Origin: Fictibacillus nanhaiensis
GTDB taxonomy: Bacteria > Bacillota > Bacilli > Bacillales > Fictibacillaceae
Length of the DNA: 49,033 nt
Direction of reading: 5' to 3'
Assembly: GCF_023715445.1 (NCBI RefSeq)
Contig: NZ_JAMBOD010000013.1
Coordinates: 1 to 49,033, forward strand
Shown: piece after piece, positions 17,004 through 25,059 of the stretch
Numbering within the stretch: position 1 is the first letter of the stretch
How the letters are laid out: every line of letters starts with the position of its first letter
Notes under the pieces: model-generated
Told to the model about the DNA's origin: nothing
Database searches by the model: none
What the model saw: the letters and a program-made list of their open reading frames with translations, nothing else
Program-made: the position numbers and the translations under genes

Positions 17004-17034
17004 AAAAGCCCTATATTTTAGGGCTTTTTATTAT
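17002..17034. terminator. Bidirectional terminator shared by two small genes
   Basis: AAAAAGCCCTA and TTAGGGCTTTTT pair around TATT. T runs lie on both strands, so the hairpin can end transcripts of the plus gene (stop 17001-17003) and of the minus gene (stop 17011-17013, inside the hairpin). Confidence 0.85.
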
Positions 17035-17175
17035 GGAAAATAAAGAAGGGATTAGGTGTTTAATCGTTTCCATATGGGAAGGGTAAGAAATTTTCTCTAT
17101 CTTGAAATCCGGTTGTTCATAGTTGCTCAGTCGCTTTAGAAGTTGCTCTTTATATTGATTTTTCGTAAGCTTCAC
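17011..17175 (-). CDS. 54-aa protein, paralogue of the facing small gene
   Basis: A GTG at 17173-17175 on the minus strand follows GAGGTGATC by about five bases. It opens a 54-codon frame that stops at 17011-17013 inside the shared terminator. The product starts MKLTKNQYKEQLLKRLSNYE and continues QPDFKIEKISYP, ending in a hydrophobic helix (HLIPSLFSIIKS). Its first 30 residues line up with those of the convergent gene at 16800 (KLTKxQYxxxLLxRxxxxE then FxIxKxxxxx). The RBS, the paralogue and the terminator make it a real gene in my view. The function is unknown. Confidence 0.6.
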   Translation of the reverse strand: MKLTKNQYKEQLLKRLSNYEQPDFKIEKISYPSHMETIKHLIPSLFSIIKSPKI

Positions 17176-17576
17176 GGCCGATCACCTCTATGTTTTAATA
17201 CCATATCTTATGTAGGTAGGGGATGCTATATGTATAGAAAGTACATCCAATGACTCCCCATTATTAATAGAATCAAATATACCTATTGTGGTCAGTATTC
17301 TTCTCTTTTAAAACAATCTTCCTTACCAAAAGAAAATGATTTTCAATGACCTTGTTTCTTGAAAACTTTCCTTCTATGCTATGTATGGTGGAAAAGTGAA
17401 CTTGATCAATATAAGCCGGCCGAAAAAAACATCCAAAATGATCCCCAATATTTAATCCATACTCTGAGAAAACAAATGACGAATGAAAATATCCCGGATT
17501 TGATATCTCTCCTGGGTGCAATTTATAAATAGAAATAACAAGGAGAATCCAACAGATGTAAGCAATTAATTCCACT
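17176..17576. other. 400-base gap with no supported gene
   Basis: It holds the leader of the small minus-strand gene and AT-rich sequence. A minus-strand open frame at 17273-17575 (100 codons) lacks an RBS and starts at the coat-operon terminator, so it is not called as a gene. Confidence 0.5.
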
Positions 17577-17609
17577 AAAGAAATCCTAGGATTCCCTAGG
17601 ATTTCTTTA
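17577..17609 (-). terminator. Terminator of the spore-coat pair
   Basis: The perfect arms AAAGAAATCCTAGG and CCTAGGATTTCTTT flank a four-base loop. It lies just after the minus-strand coat gene. T-rich flanks on the plus side mean it may work in both directions. Confidence 0.75.
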
Positions 17610-17627
17610 TTTTATCTTCAAGTTGAA

Positions 17628-17936
17628 TTATTTTTTGATCAAATCCAATGCATTGTCCGCTTTTTTAATGTCGTGATTGATTTGCTCCTTTAGATCATAA
17701 GCATGATACATTTCGTTATCAATCATGTATTGAGCAATTTTTTCATGAGTATCAATAGCTGTTTCTAACTGCTTCTTTAAAATTTTGCGAACTTCAGGCG
17801 TAGCAGTTTCGGTAATTGCTACTGCATAGTTTCTAACAGCTGCTTTGGCAGATAATAAAAAATCAGTAGCAATGGCTAAATCATCCAGGGTATTCGTTAT
17901 ATTTTCTATTGTCGGTGTTGTCTCTGTTTTGGCCAT
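17628..17936 (-). CDS. CotF-family spore coat protein
   Basis: The 102-aa protein follows ATAGGAGGTAATAAT. It is helical throughout, with the coat F pattern: ITNTLDDLAIATDFLLSAKA, then RNYAVAITETATPEVRKIL and QLETAIDTHEKIAQYMID, and a C-terminal YHAYDLKEQINHDIKKAD. The tandem ATDFL/RNYA and YHAYD motifs are typical of the B. subtilis YraD/YraF/CotF group of spore outer-layer proteins. It is made in the mother cell late in sporulation in known members. It is the second gene of a two-gene unit. Confidence 0.8.
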   Translation of the reverse strand: MAKTETTPTIENITNTLDDLAIATDFLLSAKAAVRNYAVAITETATPEVRKILKKQLETAIDTHEKIAQYMIDNEMYHAYDLKEQINHDIKKADNALDLIKK

Positions 17937-17955
17937 ATTATTACCTCCTATGATA

Positions 17956-18153
17956 TTAAACTTTTTCTAAGATACCTTTTAATTCTTTAATAGCTGCACT
18001 AGATAATTTTATGTCCTCTTCTACCAATTTTTTTAGTTTTTCATCTTTTATGAGATCTAATGTTGCTTTTGATTTTGTAGCACAGGCTGTTTTCATGATT
18101 AAGATTTCGTGAACCTCTAGTTTCTCATGCATTGCTAACTCTTTTGTTGCCAA
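17956..18153 (-). CDS. Small spore coat-associated protein (YraG-like)
   Basis: The 65-aa product begins at TTG 18151-18153, eight bases after AAAAGGAGTG. It reads as two helices: MHEKLEVHEILIMKTACATK and LVEEDIKLSSAAIKELKGIL. Its pairing with a CotF-family gene 19 bases downstream copies the layout of the yraE/yraF and yraG/yraD genes in B. subtilis, where the small partner is also a coat F-like fragment. A role in the spore coat is inferred from this pairing. Confidence 0.7.
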   Translation of the reverse strand: MATKELAMHEKLEVHEILIMKTACATKSKATLDLIKDEKLKKLVEEDIKLSSAAIKELKGILEKV

Positions 18154-18220
18154 TATGCTTCACTCCTTTTTAAGTTTGTTTTACACAATCTTTATACCCG
18201 TAATTGATTTTTCTAATCTC

Positions 18221-18266
18221 CTTTGAACCTATTAAATAAAAAGAAACCTAATATTATAGGTCAAAG
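18221..18266 (+). repeat. Imperfect inverted repeat just before the intron
   Basis: CTTTGAACCTAT (18221-18232) and ATAGGTCAAAG (18256-18266) are inverted copies with one extra A. It lies 24 bases upstream of the intron 5' splice site and in the leader of the minus-strand coat genes. It could be a regulatory palindrome for those or a hairpin near the intron target. Confidence 0.35.
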
Positions 18267-18290
18267 AACTATTACTCCAATCGGGTGCAT

Positions 18291-20231
18291 GTGCGGCCGA
18301 GCCTAGGTCGTATCATATAACGGGTGGGATTCCCGTCGAGTAAGAACTAGCCATTCGCTCGTAGCGAGTCTTGGAGGACTAAAGGTAACTTTAGTCTTTA
18401 AGCGTAGACAGTTAGGTGGCGGGCCGAAAGCCAAATGGTTGAAGGGATTGAGCTCCATAATGATTGTAAATCGAGAGGGCTGATGCTTTATGCACAGCAG
18501 AAAGCTACATTTTACCCTTCGTTAAAGGCAAGAAGGGTAAAACCTCTCTGGAGTCAGAGACCTTGGCACGTTACACATTGATATGATACGGCAACTCGGG
18601 AGACCCTATCGGTCTTTTCTTTTTTTTAGAAGAGTATGGTGTACAAGCGATAAAAAGCAAGGAAACCAAATGCCGATGTAGGGAGTCGGATAGTAGCGTA
18701 GTACCAATGAAGTTGGGTAATGCCGATGGAGGAAAGGCTGCTACCAGTTATCACCCTTGCTAGGGACACATTTACTACACACAGAGGTAGGTACACTAAA
18801 TGGAAACAAAACTACTAAGGATAGCAGAATCAGCAAAGTCTGATCCTAAAATGAAATTTACATCTCTTGCACATTTATTAAATAAGCAAGCACTAGTTCA
18901 ATGTCATCATGAACTACCTAATAAGAAGGCAACAGGGATCAACGGTACAACCAAAGAGCAATACAATGAAAATTTAGAAGAACATATAGAGGATTTAGTA
19001 AGTAGACTTAAGAGCAAAAGTTATCGTCCTGTTCCAGTAAAGAGAATGTATATTCCAAAGCTTAATTCAAACAAGAAGAGACCACTAGGAATACCGGAAC
19101 ATGAAGACAAGGTTGTTCAAAAAGGCATTACGAAGATACTGAATACCATCTATGAAAATGATTTTCTAGACTGTTCCTTCGGATTCCGCCCAAACCGTAG
19201 TTGCCATGATGCTTTGAAAATACTGAACTTCTATATTGAAAAGAGAACAGTAAATTATGTAGTAGATGTTGATATTAAAGGGTTCTTTGACAACGTTGAC
19301 CATAAATGGATGATGGAGTTCTTAAAACTGCGAATTGCCGACCCCAACCTACTAAGGCTAATTGGTAGGTTTCTTAAAGGTGGGTACATGGAGGATGGAA
19401 AGAAATACACAACAGACAATGGTACACCGCAAGGTGGAGTAATATCTCCGGTACTAGCCAATGTATACCTTCATTATGTCCTCGACTTATGGTTTGAGAA
19501 AAAGGTGAAGAATCAGTGCAAAGGACAGGCGTACATTGTGAGGTATGCAGATGATTTTGTGTGCTGTTTCCAATATCAGAGCGAAGCGCAGGAATTCTTC
19601 CATTCTTTAAAATTGAGATTAAAGAAATTCAACTTGGAAATAGCCGAGGATAAAACCAAAATTATTCCCTTTGGTCGTTTTGCGGGAAAAGTTGCAAAAC
19701 AAAAGGGAAACAGTAAACCGGCAACCTTTGATTTCCTAGGTTTTACTCACTATTGCAGTAAAAGTAAACAAGGAAAATTTAGAGTGAAACGGAAATCAAA
19801 TCGGAAGAAAGTCCAAGGTAAATTAAAAGAGTCTAAAGAATGGTTGAAGAAGAATAGGAATAAAGATATTCATATGATCATGGATAGATTTAGACGCTCG
19901 CTTATAGGTTATTACAACTATTATTGCATCACTGATAATATCCTAAATGTTAGCAACTTCAAGTGCAAAATCGAAGACTTACTGTTTAAATGGCTCAACA
20001 GAAGAAGTCAAAGAAAGTCCTTTACATGGGATAAATTCAGACTATTTCTTGATAAATATCCACTACCTTCACCAAGAATTAAAGTGAATATATATGAATT
20101 AAGAAAAGAGATTAACTATATTCTGTGAATGATGATTAGGAGGAGCCGTGTGCATTAATAGTGCAAGCACGGTTCTGGGAGGGGATGGAGTTCAATTTAC
20201 AGTAAGGTAGAAAGGCTCCCTTCTACTCGAC
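18291..20231 (+). mobile_element. Group II intron, complete, with maturase gene
   Basis: The element starts with GTGCG at 18291 (consensus GUGYG). Domain V is plain at about 20143-20175: GAGCCGTGTGC, AATA loop, GTGCAAGCACGGTTC, with the catalytic AGC near its start and a bulge. Domain VI follows. The 3' end is placed at CTACTCGAC (ends 20231). Exon-binding sites support the 5' boundary: intron ATGCAC (18490-18495) is the exact complement of GTGCAT at 18285-18290 (EBS1-IBS1), and TGATTG (18461-18466) pairs with CAATCG at 18278-18283 (EBS2-IBS2, one G-U). The length is about 1.94 kb. It moves by retrohoming using the encoded reverse transcriptase. Confidence 0.9.
18800..20128 (+). CDS. ltrA: Group II intron reverse transcriptase/maturase
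   Basis: The 442-aa intron-encoded protein lies in domain IV. The RT blocks are in order: RPVPVKRMYIPK, RPLGIPEHEDKVVQ, FGFRPNRSCHDAL, VVDVDIKGFFDNVDH, NGTPQGGVISPVLANVYLH, and the active-site YADD in VRYADDFV (about residue 250). The thumb/maturase (X) part follows (TFDFLGFTHY, then RFRRSLIGYYNYY). No HNH endonuclease domain is present at the C-terminus, so target-primed transcription would need another primer, as in other endonuclease-less introns. It promotes splicing of its own intron and carries out reverse transcription during mobility. No frameshift or stop is seen, so it appears functional. Confidence 0.95.
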   Translation: METKLLRIAESAKSDPKMKFTSLAHLLNKQALVQCHHELPNKKATGINGTTKEQYNENLEEHIEDLVSRLKSKSYRPVPVKRMYIPKLNSNKKRPLGIPEHEDKVVQKGITKILNTIYENDFLDCSFGFRPNRSCHDALKILNFYIEKRTVNYVVDVDIKGFFDNVDHKWMMEFLKLRIADPNLLRLIGRFLKGGYMEDGKKYTTDNGTPQGGVISPVLANVYLHYVLDLWFEKKVKNQCKGQAYIVRYADDFVCCFQYQSEAQEFFHSLKLRLKKFNLEIAEDKTKIIPFGRFAGKVAKQKGNSKPATFDFLGFTHYCSKSKQGKFRVKRKSNRKKVQGKLKESKEWLKKNRNKDIHMIMDRFRRSLIGYYNYYCITDNILNVSNFKCKIEDLLFKWLNRRSQRKSFTWDKFRLFLDKYPLPSPRIKVNIYELRKEINYIL

Positions 20232-20260
20232 TTCTTCAAAAAAGAGAAGTAGCCGTTGCA

Positions 20261-20755
20261 TTGAGTGCTTGCAGTACAAAGGAAGAAATAGTAGTACAAG
20301 AGGAACCGGCTTTTTCTGATAATGTAATAAACACTTCAACATACACTGATGAAAAAGCAGAGGTAGAAGATGAAATTGAATTAGACCTTTTACAATCTCA
20401 ATATCCTGGTATGGATTTAGAAGCTATGGAAGGTTACATGGAAGAAAACAATTTGGAGTACCAAGAAGAAGAACTGATTGCCTTTTTAGATGACATTTAT
20501 GAAAATGGAGAATCTACCTTAACATCAAACTATTACGCTAATGAAAGTTCGTTTCCGTGGTGGAGTTTCTTTGTAGCAAATGCAGCAAAAACAAAGCCAG
20601 GAGGTAAAGTTACATTAACTAAACCGGCTACATCTGCACCATCAACAGTCAAGCCATCACCTAAGCCGAGCACAAACGTTACGACATCACCTTCATCAAG
20701 TAGTACAAATGCTGGTTCAGGTTTTGGTTCCGGCAGTACTTCTTCTGGTTCATAA
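20261..20755 (+). CDS. Lipoprotein lacking its N-terminal start, next to the intron
   Basis: The frame after the intron reads VAVALSAC then STKEEIVVQ, so the lipobox LSAC is present but the front of the signal peptide is missing. In the spliced RNA the frame would run back through the 5' exon only to a TAG at 18257-18259, without any start codon. A TTG at 20261 is the first possible start but has no RBS and would leave no export signal. The mature part is acidic (EKAEVEDEIELDLLQSQYPG) and ends in a Ser/Thr/Pro/Gly-rich low-complexity tail. It probably was a secreted, cell-surface lipoprotein that lost its 5' part, making it a likely pseudogene. Confidence 0.5.
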   Translation: MSACSTKEEIVVQEEPAFSDNVINTSTYTDEKAEVEDEIELDLLQSQYPGMDLEAMEGYMEENNLEYQEEELIAFLDDIYENGESTLTSNYYANESSFPWWSFFVANAAKTKPGGKVTLTKPATSAPSTVKPSPKPSTNVTTSPSSSSTNAGSGFGSGSTSSGS

Positions 20756-20758
20756 AAC

Positions 20759-20795
20759 AAAAGCATCCCTAAATATAACGGGATGCTTGTTTCAT
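20759..20795 (+). terminator. Terminator after the truncated lipoprotein gene
   Basis: AAGCATCCC and GGGATGCTT pair around a ten-base loop, followed by GTTTCAT. From here to 21044 I see no gene. Confidence 0.75.
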
Positions 20796-21044
20796 ATAAC
20801 TAAATTTTTCGTACTCATTTCTTTATTCTTAGCAGATTGGAGATGGTAAAAGAAGATTTTTTACCACTGTTCCACAAACGGGAGCCCGGACAAAAATCTG
20901 CTCATTTTTGTTGTTATTTACATATCCGATTCAGTGTTATTTCAGCTGCTTATTAGTATGCGATTTGTACTGTTTTTTACTCAAAAGAGAACCTGTTATG
21001 CTCGTCAGGGTAGTTTCTTTTTATGGCATGTTTTTATTTTTTGT

Positions 21045-21926
21045 TTATAATGGCAACTCTGCTGATGGGCTCTTTACTTCTAAGGACTCTTTTGAGAGGA
21101 TCTTTTCTAATACGACAGAGACCCCATGTTCATCATTGGACAGTGTGATATGGTCGCTTTTCTCTTTTACTAGTGGAGCGGCGTTTTCCATGGCAATACT
21201 TGTACCCGCAACCTCAAACATGGGCAGGTCATTGAAGCTGTCACCGATTACGAGTGTATCTTTCATATCAGTTTTGAGATAAGAAGCTAATTTGACCAAA
21301 GCGTGGCCTTTGGTGGCTTTCTCATGATTAATCTCAATATTATTTGGATGGGAGGAGGTGATGGCATAACCGCTCAGTTCTGAAAATTTACTTTGAGCCT
21401 CATGTAACGCATTCTTATTAAGGGAGAAGATGAGGACTTTATAAATTTCCTTGTCTCCTGACCAAACCTGCCTGATATCGTCAATATAGGTAACCACAGC
21501 CTGTTGAAATTGCTTCTCCACAATCTCTTTTAACTCTGAATCATCTGTAAGAATTGATGTGAGGCCCTCTAAATGTTCACGATTGTGTAAACCTACGTAC
21601 ACGTTATCCTCACAATAAACTTCACAATATAAATCATTCTGATCTCGTACCCATTCCAGCACAGGTATAAGGCTCTCTTTATCTAAAGGAAGATCATGTA
21701 GGGATGTCAGATCCGGCAGGTTGATCGCTGCTCCATTGAGGCTGATTATCGGACATTCAAGACCGACAGCTTTTAACTGCCGGTCGGCGTCTTTGTACGC
21801 CCTCCCAGTTGCGATGACGACCTGATGATTATTTTTTTGGCACTGCAAGATACTCCTTTGATTTCGTTCACTGATCTTCCCGTCTGAATGAAGTAAGGTT
21901 CCGTCCATATCAATCGCAATAATCAT
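21045..21926 (-). CDS. Cof-type HAD hydrolase
   Basis: The 293-aa phosphatase belongs to the haloacid dehalogenase superfamily, Cof (IIB) subgroup. Motif I is DMDGTLL at residues 6-12 with the nucleophile Asp, motif II lies in VVIATGR, and motif IV is GDSFNDLPMFEVAG. The large C2 cap sits between motifs II and III. It would remove phosphate from sugar phosphates, nucleotides or pyridoxal phosphate; this subgroup is promiscuous, so no substrate is given. The ATG follows ATCAGGAGGGCATAAC on the minus strand. The gene stands alone, downstream of the oxidoreductase at 22013 with an 86-base gap. Confidence 0.85.
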   Translation of the reverse strand: MIIAIDMDGTLLHSDGKISERNQRSILQCQKNNHQVVIATGRAYKDADRQLKAVGLECPIISLNGAAINLPDLTSLHDLPLDKESLIPVLEWVRDQNDLYCEVYCEDNVYVGLHNREHLEGLTSILTDDSELKEIVEKQFQQAVVTYIDDIRQVWSGDKEIYKVLIFSLNKNALHEAQSKFSELSGYAITSSHPNNIEINHEKATKGHALVKLASYLKTDMKDTLVIGDSFNDLPMFEVAGTSIAMENAAPLVKEKSDHITLSNDEHGVSVVLEKILSKESLEVKSPSAELPL

Positions 21927-22012
21927 GATGTTATGCCCTCCTGATATATTAGACTCAAAGCTTCGTACTGCGTCTAATTCTACTAAAGAATAGTCAAGGC
22001 AACAAGGAATGG

Positions 22013-22996
22013 TTACTTGTTATCCGCTGGATACACCAGTCCGATTTGTCTTCTCGCCTCAACCATAATCTCCATCACAGCAAGGCTATTCGCATGCGAG
22101 TTCACCTTAGACTCCAGCTCACCACGCTCGATCAACTCGATAAATTCTTTCGCTTCGTAATACATCTTCGGCTTATTCTGCTCGACGGTAATATCTTCCG
22201 TTGTTCCGTCTTTATACCGAATCTCGATCTTCGTCATGTCCTGAATATGGTCGATCAAGATGCTTCCGTTCTCGCCTTGGATTTCAGACGGAACGTAGGA
22301 GTTTGAGATTTTTGAGTACATCACGACCGCGTCTTTGTCCCCGTAGTTCAGAAGGATGCTGCCTTCACCATCCACACCAGACTCTATAAGAAGTCCATTC
22401 GCTTTTACCGAATCAGGCTGTCCAAATAGAACGACCATCGGGTACAGACAGTAGATGCCGATGTCCATCATCGATCCGTTCGAAAACTTTGGACTGAACG
22501 CGTTAAGAACCGTTCCTTCTTTGTACTTGTCGTAGCGGGAAGAGTACTGACACGAGCTTGCAAAATACCGGCGGATAGATCCGATCTTATGTATGTTCTC
22601 TTGGATGCTCTTAAAGTTCGGCGTCACTGTTGATCGCATCGCTTCCATCAAGAGGACGTTGTTATCTTTTGCAGTCGCAATCATGCTTTCCATTTCTTTT
22701 ACATTAGAGGCCATCGGTTTTTCACAGATCACATGCTTGCCATGGTTCATCAACGTAATGGCTTGTTCGGCATGAAACGAGTTCGGACTCGCGATATAGA
22801 CCGCGTCGATCACATCACTCGCTGCCATTTCTTCTATATCAGTAAACGTATATTCAGCACCATTTTTCTCTGCAAATTCTTTTGCTTTCTCTTTAGTACG
22901 GGAGTATACTGCTGATAGCGTAAATCCCTCAACTTCACTTGCTGCATTAATAAAGCTTTCCGTAATCCAGTTCGTTCCAATTACACCAAATTTCAA
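22013..22996 (-). CDS. Gfo/Idh/MocA-family oxidoreductase
   Basis: The NAD(P)-dependent enzyme has 327 aa. The Rossmann strand is FGVIGTNWITESF, with the glycine loop slightly altered. The family's second signature, the EKPMA loop (VICEKPMASN), is present near residue 95, and its Lys is the usual catalytic residue. The C-terminal alpha/beta domain has GSMMDIGIYCLYPM, another typical segment. Members oxidise or reduce sugars, inositols and similar polyols. The TTG start is inferred: no ATG in frame precedes the conserved N-terminus, and AAGGGAATG lies upstream. No sugar operon is attached, so the substrate is open. Confidence 0.85.
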   Translation of the reverse strand: MKFGVIGTNWITESFINAASEVEGFTLSAVYSRTKEKAKEFAEKNGAEYTFTDIEEMAASDVIDAVYIASPNSFHAEQAITLMNHGKHVICEKPMASNVKEMESMIATAKDNNVLLMEAMRSTVTPNFKSIQENIHKIGSIRRYFASSCQYSSRYDKYKEGTVLNAFSPKFSNGSMMDIGIYCLYPMVVLFGQPDSVKANGLLIESGVDGEGSILLNYGDKDAVVMYSKISNSYVPSEIQGENGSILIDHIQDMTKIEIRYKDGTTEDITVEQNKPKMYYEAKEFIELIERGELESKVNSHANSLAVMEIMVEARRQIGLVYPADNK

Positions 22997-23108
22997 AAAT
23001 GTTCATTCCCTTCAAAATAAGGTAGGCAAAAGCCTTACCGTTTTCATATTATGTATTCTACTCCTTTCGTCACGTGAAAGACAAATCATCGGGACCAATG
23101 AACCGTTT

Positions 23109-23137
23109 TTGTCGAAAAAAGTTTATTTAAATAATAT
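23109..23137 (+). promoter_or_regulatory. SigmaA-type promoter for the 47-aa gene
   Basis: TTGTCG (23109-23114) and TAATAT (23132-23137) are 17 bases apart and 44 bases before the small gene's start. Confidence 0.5.
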
Positions 23138-23181
23138 TTAGGGTAAAATAAAGTCAAAACCTGGTAAAGGAGGTATGAGTT

Positions 23182-23325
23182 ATGCTTTCAATGACAAACC
23201 ATGACCAGCTAACTACCAAGCCTTTAGATCTGCCAGTACCACGATACGTACTCAATGAAAAACCAATTTCTGAGCAAGATAAGCAAAAGCCAGAATTCGA
23301 ACTAACGTCGTTGAATCCGAAATAG
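23182..23325 (+). CDS. 47-aa protein of unknown function
   Basis: A perfect RBS (AAAGGAGGT, 23166-23174) is seven bases before ATG 23182. The frame gives 47 residues, starting MLSMTNHDQLTTKP and ending EFELTSLNPK, and a strong terminator starts ten bases after the stop. The peptide is polar and Pro-rich (PLDLPVPRY), with no membrane segment, no Cys and no signal peptide. With promoter, RBS and terminator it is a complete small transcription unit. I do not recognise it. Confidence 0.6.
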   Translation: MLSMTNHDQLTTKPLDLPVPRYVLNEKPISEQDKQKPEFELTSLNPK

Positions 23326-23334
23326 AAAATATGC

Positions 23335-23378
23335 AAAAAGAGCTAAGACCATTTTTTATGGTCTTAGCTCTTTTTTTG
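23335..23378 (+). terminator. Strong terminator after the 47-aa gene
   Basis: AAAGAGCTAAGACCAT pairs perfectly with ATGGTCTTAGCTCTTT around TTTTT, with a T run. The next 350 bases up to 23736 carry only the control sites listed below. Confidence 0.95.
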
Positions 23379-23485
23379 TTCAAATAATAACATTTGTTTA
23401 AAGACATAACTAAATGACTGCCACTTTGTTTTATAGAACAAACATCATTAAGAGAATTAATTATAAGAAAATTTAGAATATTAAG

Positions 23486-23514
23486 TTGACAATTATATTT
23501 ATGTCCCTTAACAT
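23486..23514 (+). promoter_or_regulatory. SigmaA-type promoter of the mutase operon
   Basis: TTGACA (23486-23491) and TAACAT (23509-23514) are separated by 17 bases. The start point would fall near 23521, just before the palindromic operator. Confidence 0.55.
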
Positions 23515-23532
23515 AAAATTTAAAATACGGTT

Positions 23533-23549
23533 TGTTTGTCAGACAAACA
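23533..23549 (+). promoter_or_regulatory. FadR/GntR-type operator
   Basis: TGTTTGTCAGACAAACA is a perfect 17-bp palindrome. Its core TTGTCAGACAA fits TNGTNNNACNA, the consensus of FadR-subfamily GntR regulators. It lies just after the predicted start point of transcription, where a bound repressor would block. The FCD-type regulator at 26002-26715 in the same operon is the obvious candidate ligand-responsive binder. Confidence 0.65.
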
Positions 23550-23636
23550 GATGAACCTATTTTAATCTCCTCTTTTTTACTCACCTAGATTCTACTTCTA
23601 TTATTCTATTCATCTAGACTCAATTCACAGAAAAAT

Positions 23637-23650
23637 TGTTAGCGCTTTCA
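23637..23650 (+). promoter_or_regulatory. cre-like site (CcpA)
   Basis: TGTTAGCGCTTTCA matches TGWAANCGNTNWCA with one mismatch. It lies downstream of the predicted promoter, as in many roadblock-type catabolite-repressed genes. Confidence 0.55.
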
Positions 23651-23742
23651 TTTTAAATGAAAGGAGGTAAAGTTAAATCCATTTTTCCATCTAGTATTTA
23701 GGACAGCAAGCCATTTTCTTATAAAAGGAGAGGGTATTGTTA

Positions 23743-25059
23743 ATGGAAAAACCACTGTTAAAAAATACAGAGGTCAATGTTCCGAACGTTCCAAAGACTC
23801 CACGAAAGATTAAAGCACGGTGGTGGGTCATGTTTTTTATCTTCTTAAGTACAGTCCTAGCTTATACTGACCGATCCAACATTTCAATTGTTGCCGTGAC
23901 GATGATGGAGGAGTTTGGGTGGAATGAACAACAGTTTGGCCTTCTTGCCTCAGCTTTTTTTGTAGGGTATCTGTTACTGGGAATTCCTGCAGGATGGATG
24001 TCCGATAAATGGGGTGGAGTAAAATTTTTAGCGATAGGGGTATTCCTTTGGTCGCTATTTACTATTTTTACTCCATTGGCATGGAGTTTTGCTTCAATGT
24101 TGGTCATTCGATTTTTATTAGGTGTTGGTGAAGCAGTAAATTTCCCGTCTCACACTTCTGTTGTTTCTAAATGGTCACCTCTTCACATGAGAGGGCGTTG
24201 GCAGGGATTGAATATGTCAGGTATGGCTGTTGGGGTAATGATAACAGCACCGATCACCACATGGCTGACCGCCAAATTTAATTGGCACGCTTCTTTTTAT
24301 TTCTTTGGTGCACTTGGTATTATTTGGGCCATTATATGGATCAAGATTGCTACTGATAACCCAAAGGATCATCCCTTTATTTCAAAGCAAGAGTTAGATG
24401 AAATGGAAGATGGAAGTGAAGCTAAAGAATCAACAGCAACAAAAGAAGTCAAAATCCCTTGGTCAAAAATATTTCGTGTAAAAGAAGTATGGGGTCTTAC
24501 CCTGATCTACTTTTTTCAGAACTATAACTGGTATTTATATCTGACATGGCTTCCCGCTTACTTTATGAAAGAAAGAGGGTTCACTTTATTGAAAGTAGGG
24601 ATATACGGAGCACTGCCATGGCTAGGGGCATTTATCGCGATGAACGTTGCTGGTATCCTCTCAGACCAACTTTCAAAAAAGTACAGCCTGAGCACTTCCA
24701 GAAGAATACCAATGTATATTTCCTTTCTTGGAACAGCGATTTTCATGGCATTAGGTGCATACACCCCAAATGAATGGGCGGCACTGACTTATATCACATT
24801 ATCCGTAACCTGCCTGGGAATTAACTTCACTATGTTTTGGACATTGCCCATTGATATTGGACCTAAAACTGCCGGGACTCTCTCTGGAATTATGAATACT
24901 TCCGGAACAGTCGCAGGGATTATCGCTCCTGCATTAACTGGATTCCTGATCGTCAGTCTCGGATCATGGCAATACGTTTTGTTCTTAGGTGCGGCACTTG
25001 CACTCATGGGGGCCCTGTTAACACGTTTTATGATTTCAGCAAAACAAGTATTAGATTAG
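23743..25059 (+). CDS. MFS transporter, anion:cation symporter family
   Basis: The 438-aa protein has 12 membrane segments. The N-terminal segment contains LAYTDRSNISIVAVTMMEEF, the ACS-family signature of carriers for organic anions such as hexuronates, galactonate and phthalate. The cytosolic loop GWMSDKWGGVK is the MFS loop 2-3 motif, and RFLLGVGEAVNFP is also typical. ATG 23743 follows AAAAGGAGAGGG; TTG 23737 is an alternative. As the first gene after the operator and cre-like sites it most likely takes up the acid that the downstream CoA ligase and mutase handle. The substrate is unknown. Confidence 0.85.
   Translation: MEKPLLKNTEVNVPNVPKTPRKIKARWWVMFFIFLSTVLAYTDRSNISIVAVTMMEEFGWNEQQFGLLASAFFVGYLLLGIPAGWMSDKWGGVKFLAIGVFLWSLFTIFTPLAWSFASMLVIRFLLGVGEAVNFPSHTSVVSKWSPLHMRGRWQGLNMSGMAVGVMITAPITTWLTAKFNWHASFYFFGALGIIWAIIWIKIATDNPKDHPFISKQELDEMEDGSEAKESTATKEVKIPWSKIFRVKEVWGLTLIYFFQNYNWYLYLTWLPAYFMKERGFTLLKVGIYGALPWLGAFIAMNVAGILSDQLSKKYSLSTSRRIPMYISFLGTAIFMALGAYTPNEWAALTYITLSVTCLGINFTMFWTLPIDIGPKTAGTLSGIMNTSGTVAGIIAPALTGFLIVSLGSWQYVLFLGAALALMGALLTRFMISAKQVLD

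Noticed and set aside
17273-17575. Minus-strand open frame of 100 codons with a hydrophobic start
   Set aside because: No RBS, it begins at the coat-operon terminator, and the rest of the peptide has no family-like pattern.
20908-21282. Plus-strand open frame of 124 codons
   Set aside because: Most of it is antisense to the HAD hydrolase gene, and it has no RBS.
23252-23584. Minus-strand open frame of 110 codons
   Set aside because: It crosses the terminator, promoter and operator of the plus strand and is antisense to the 47-aa gene; no RBS.
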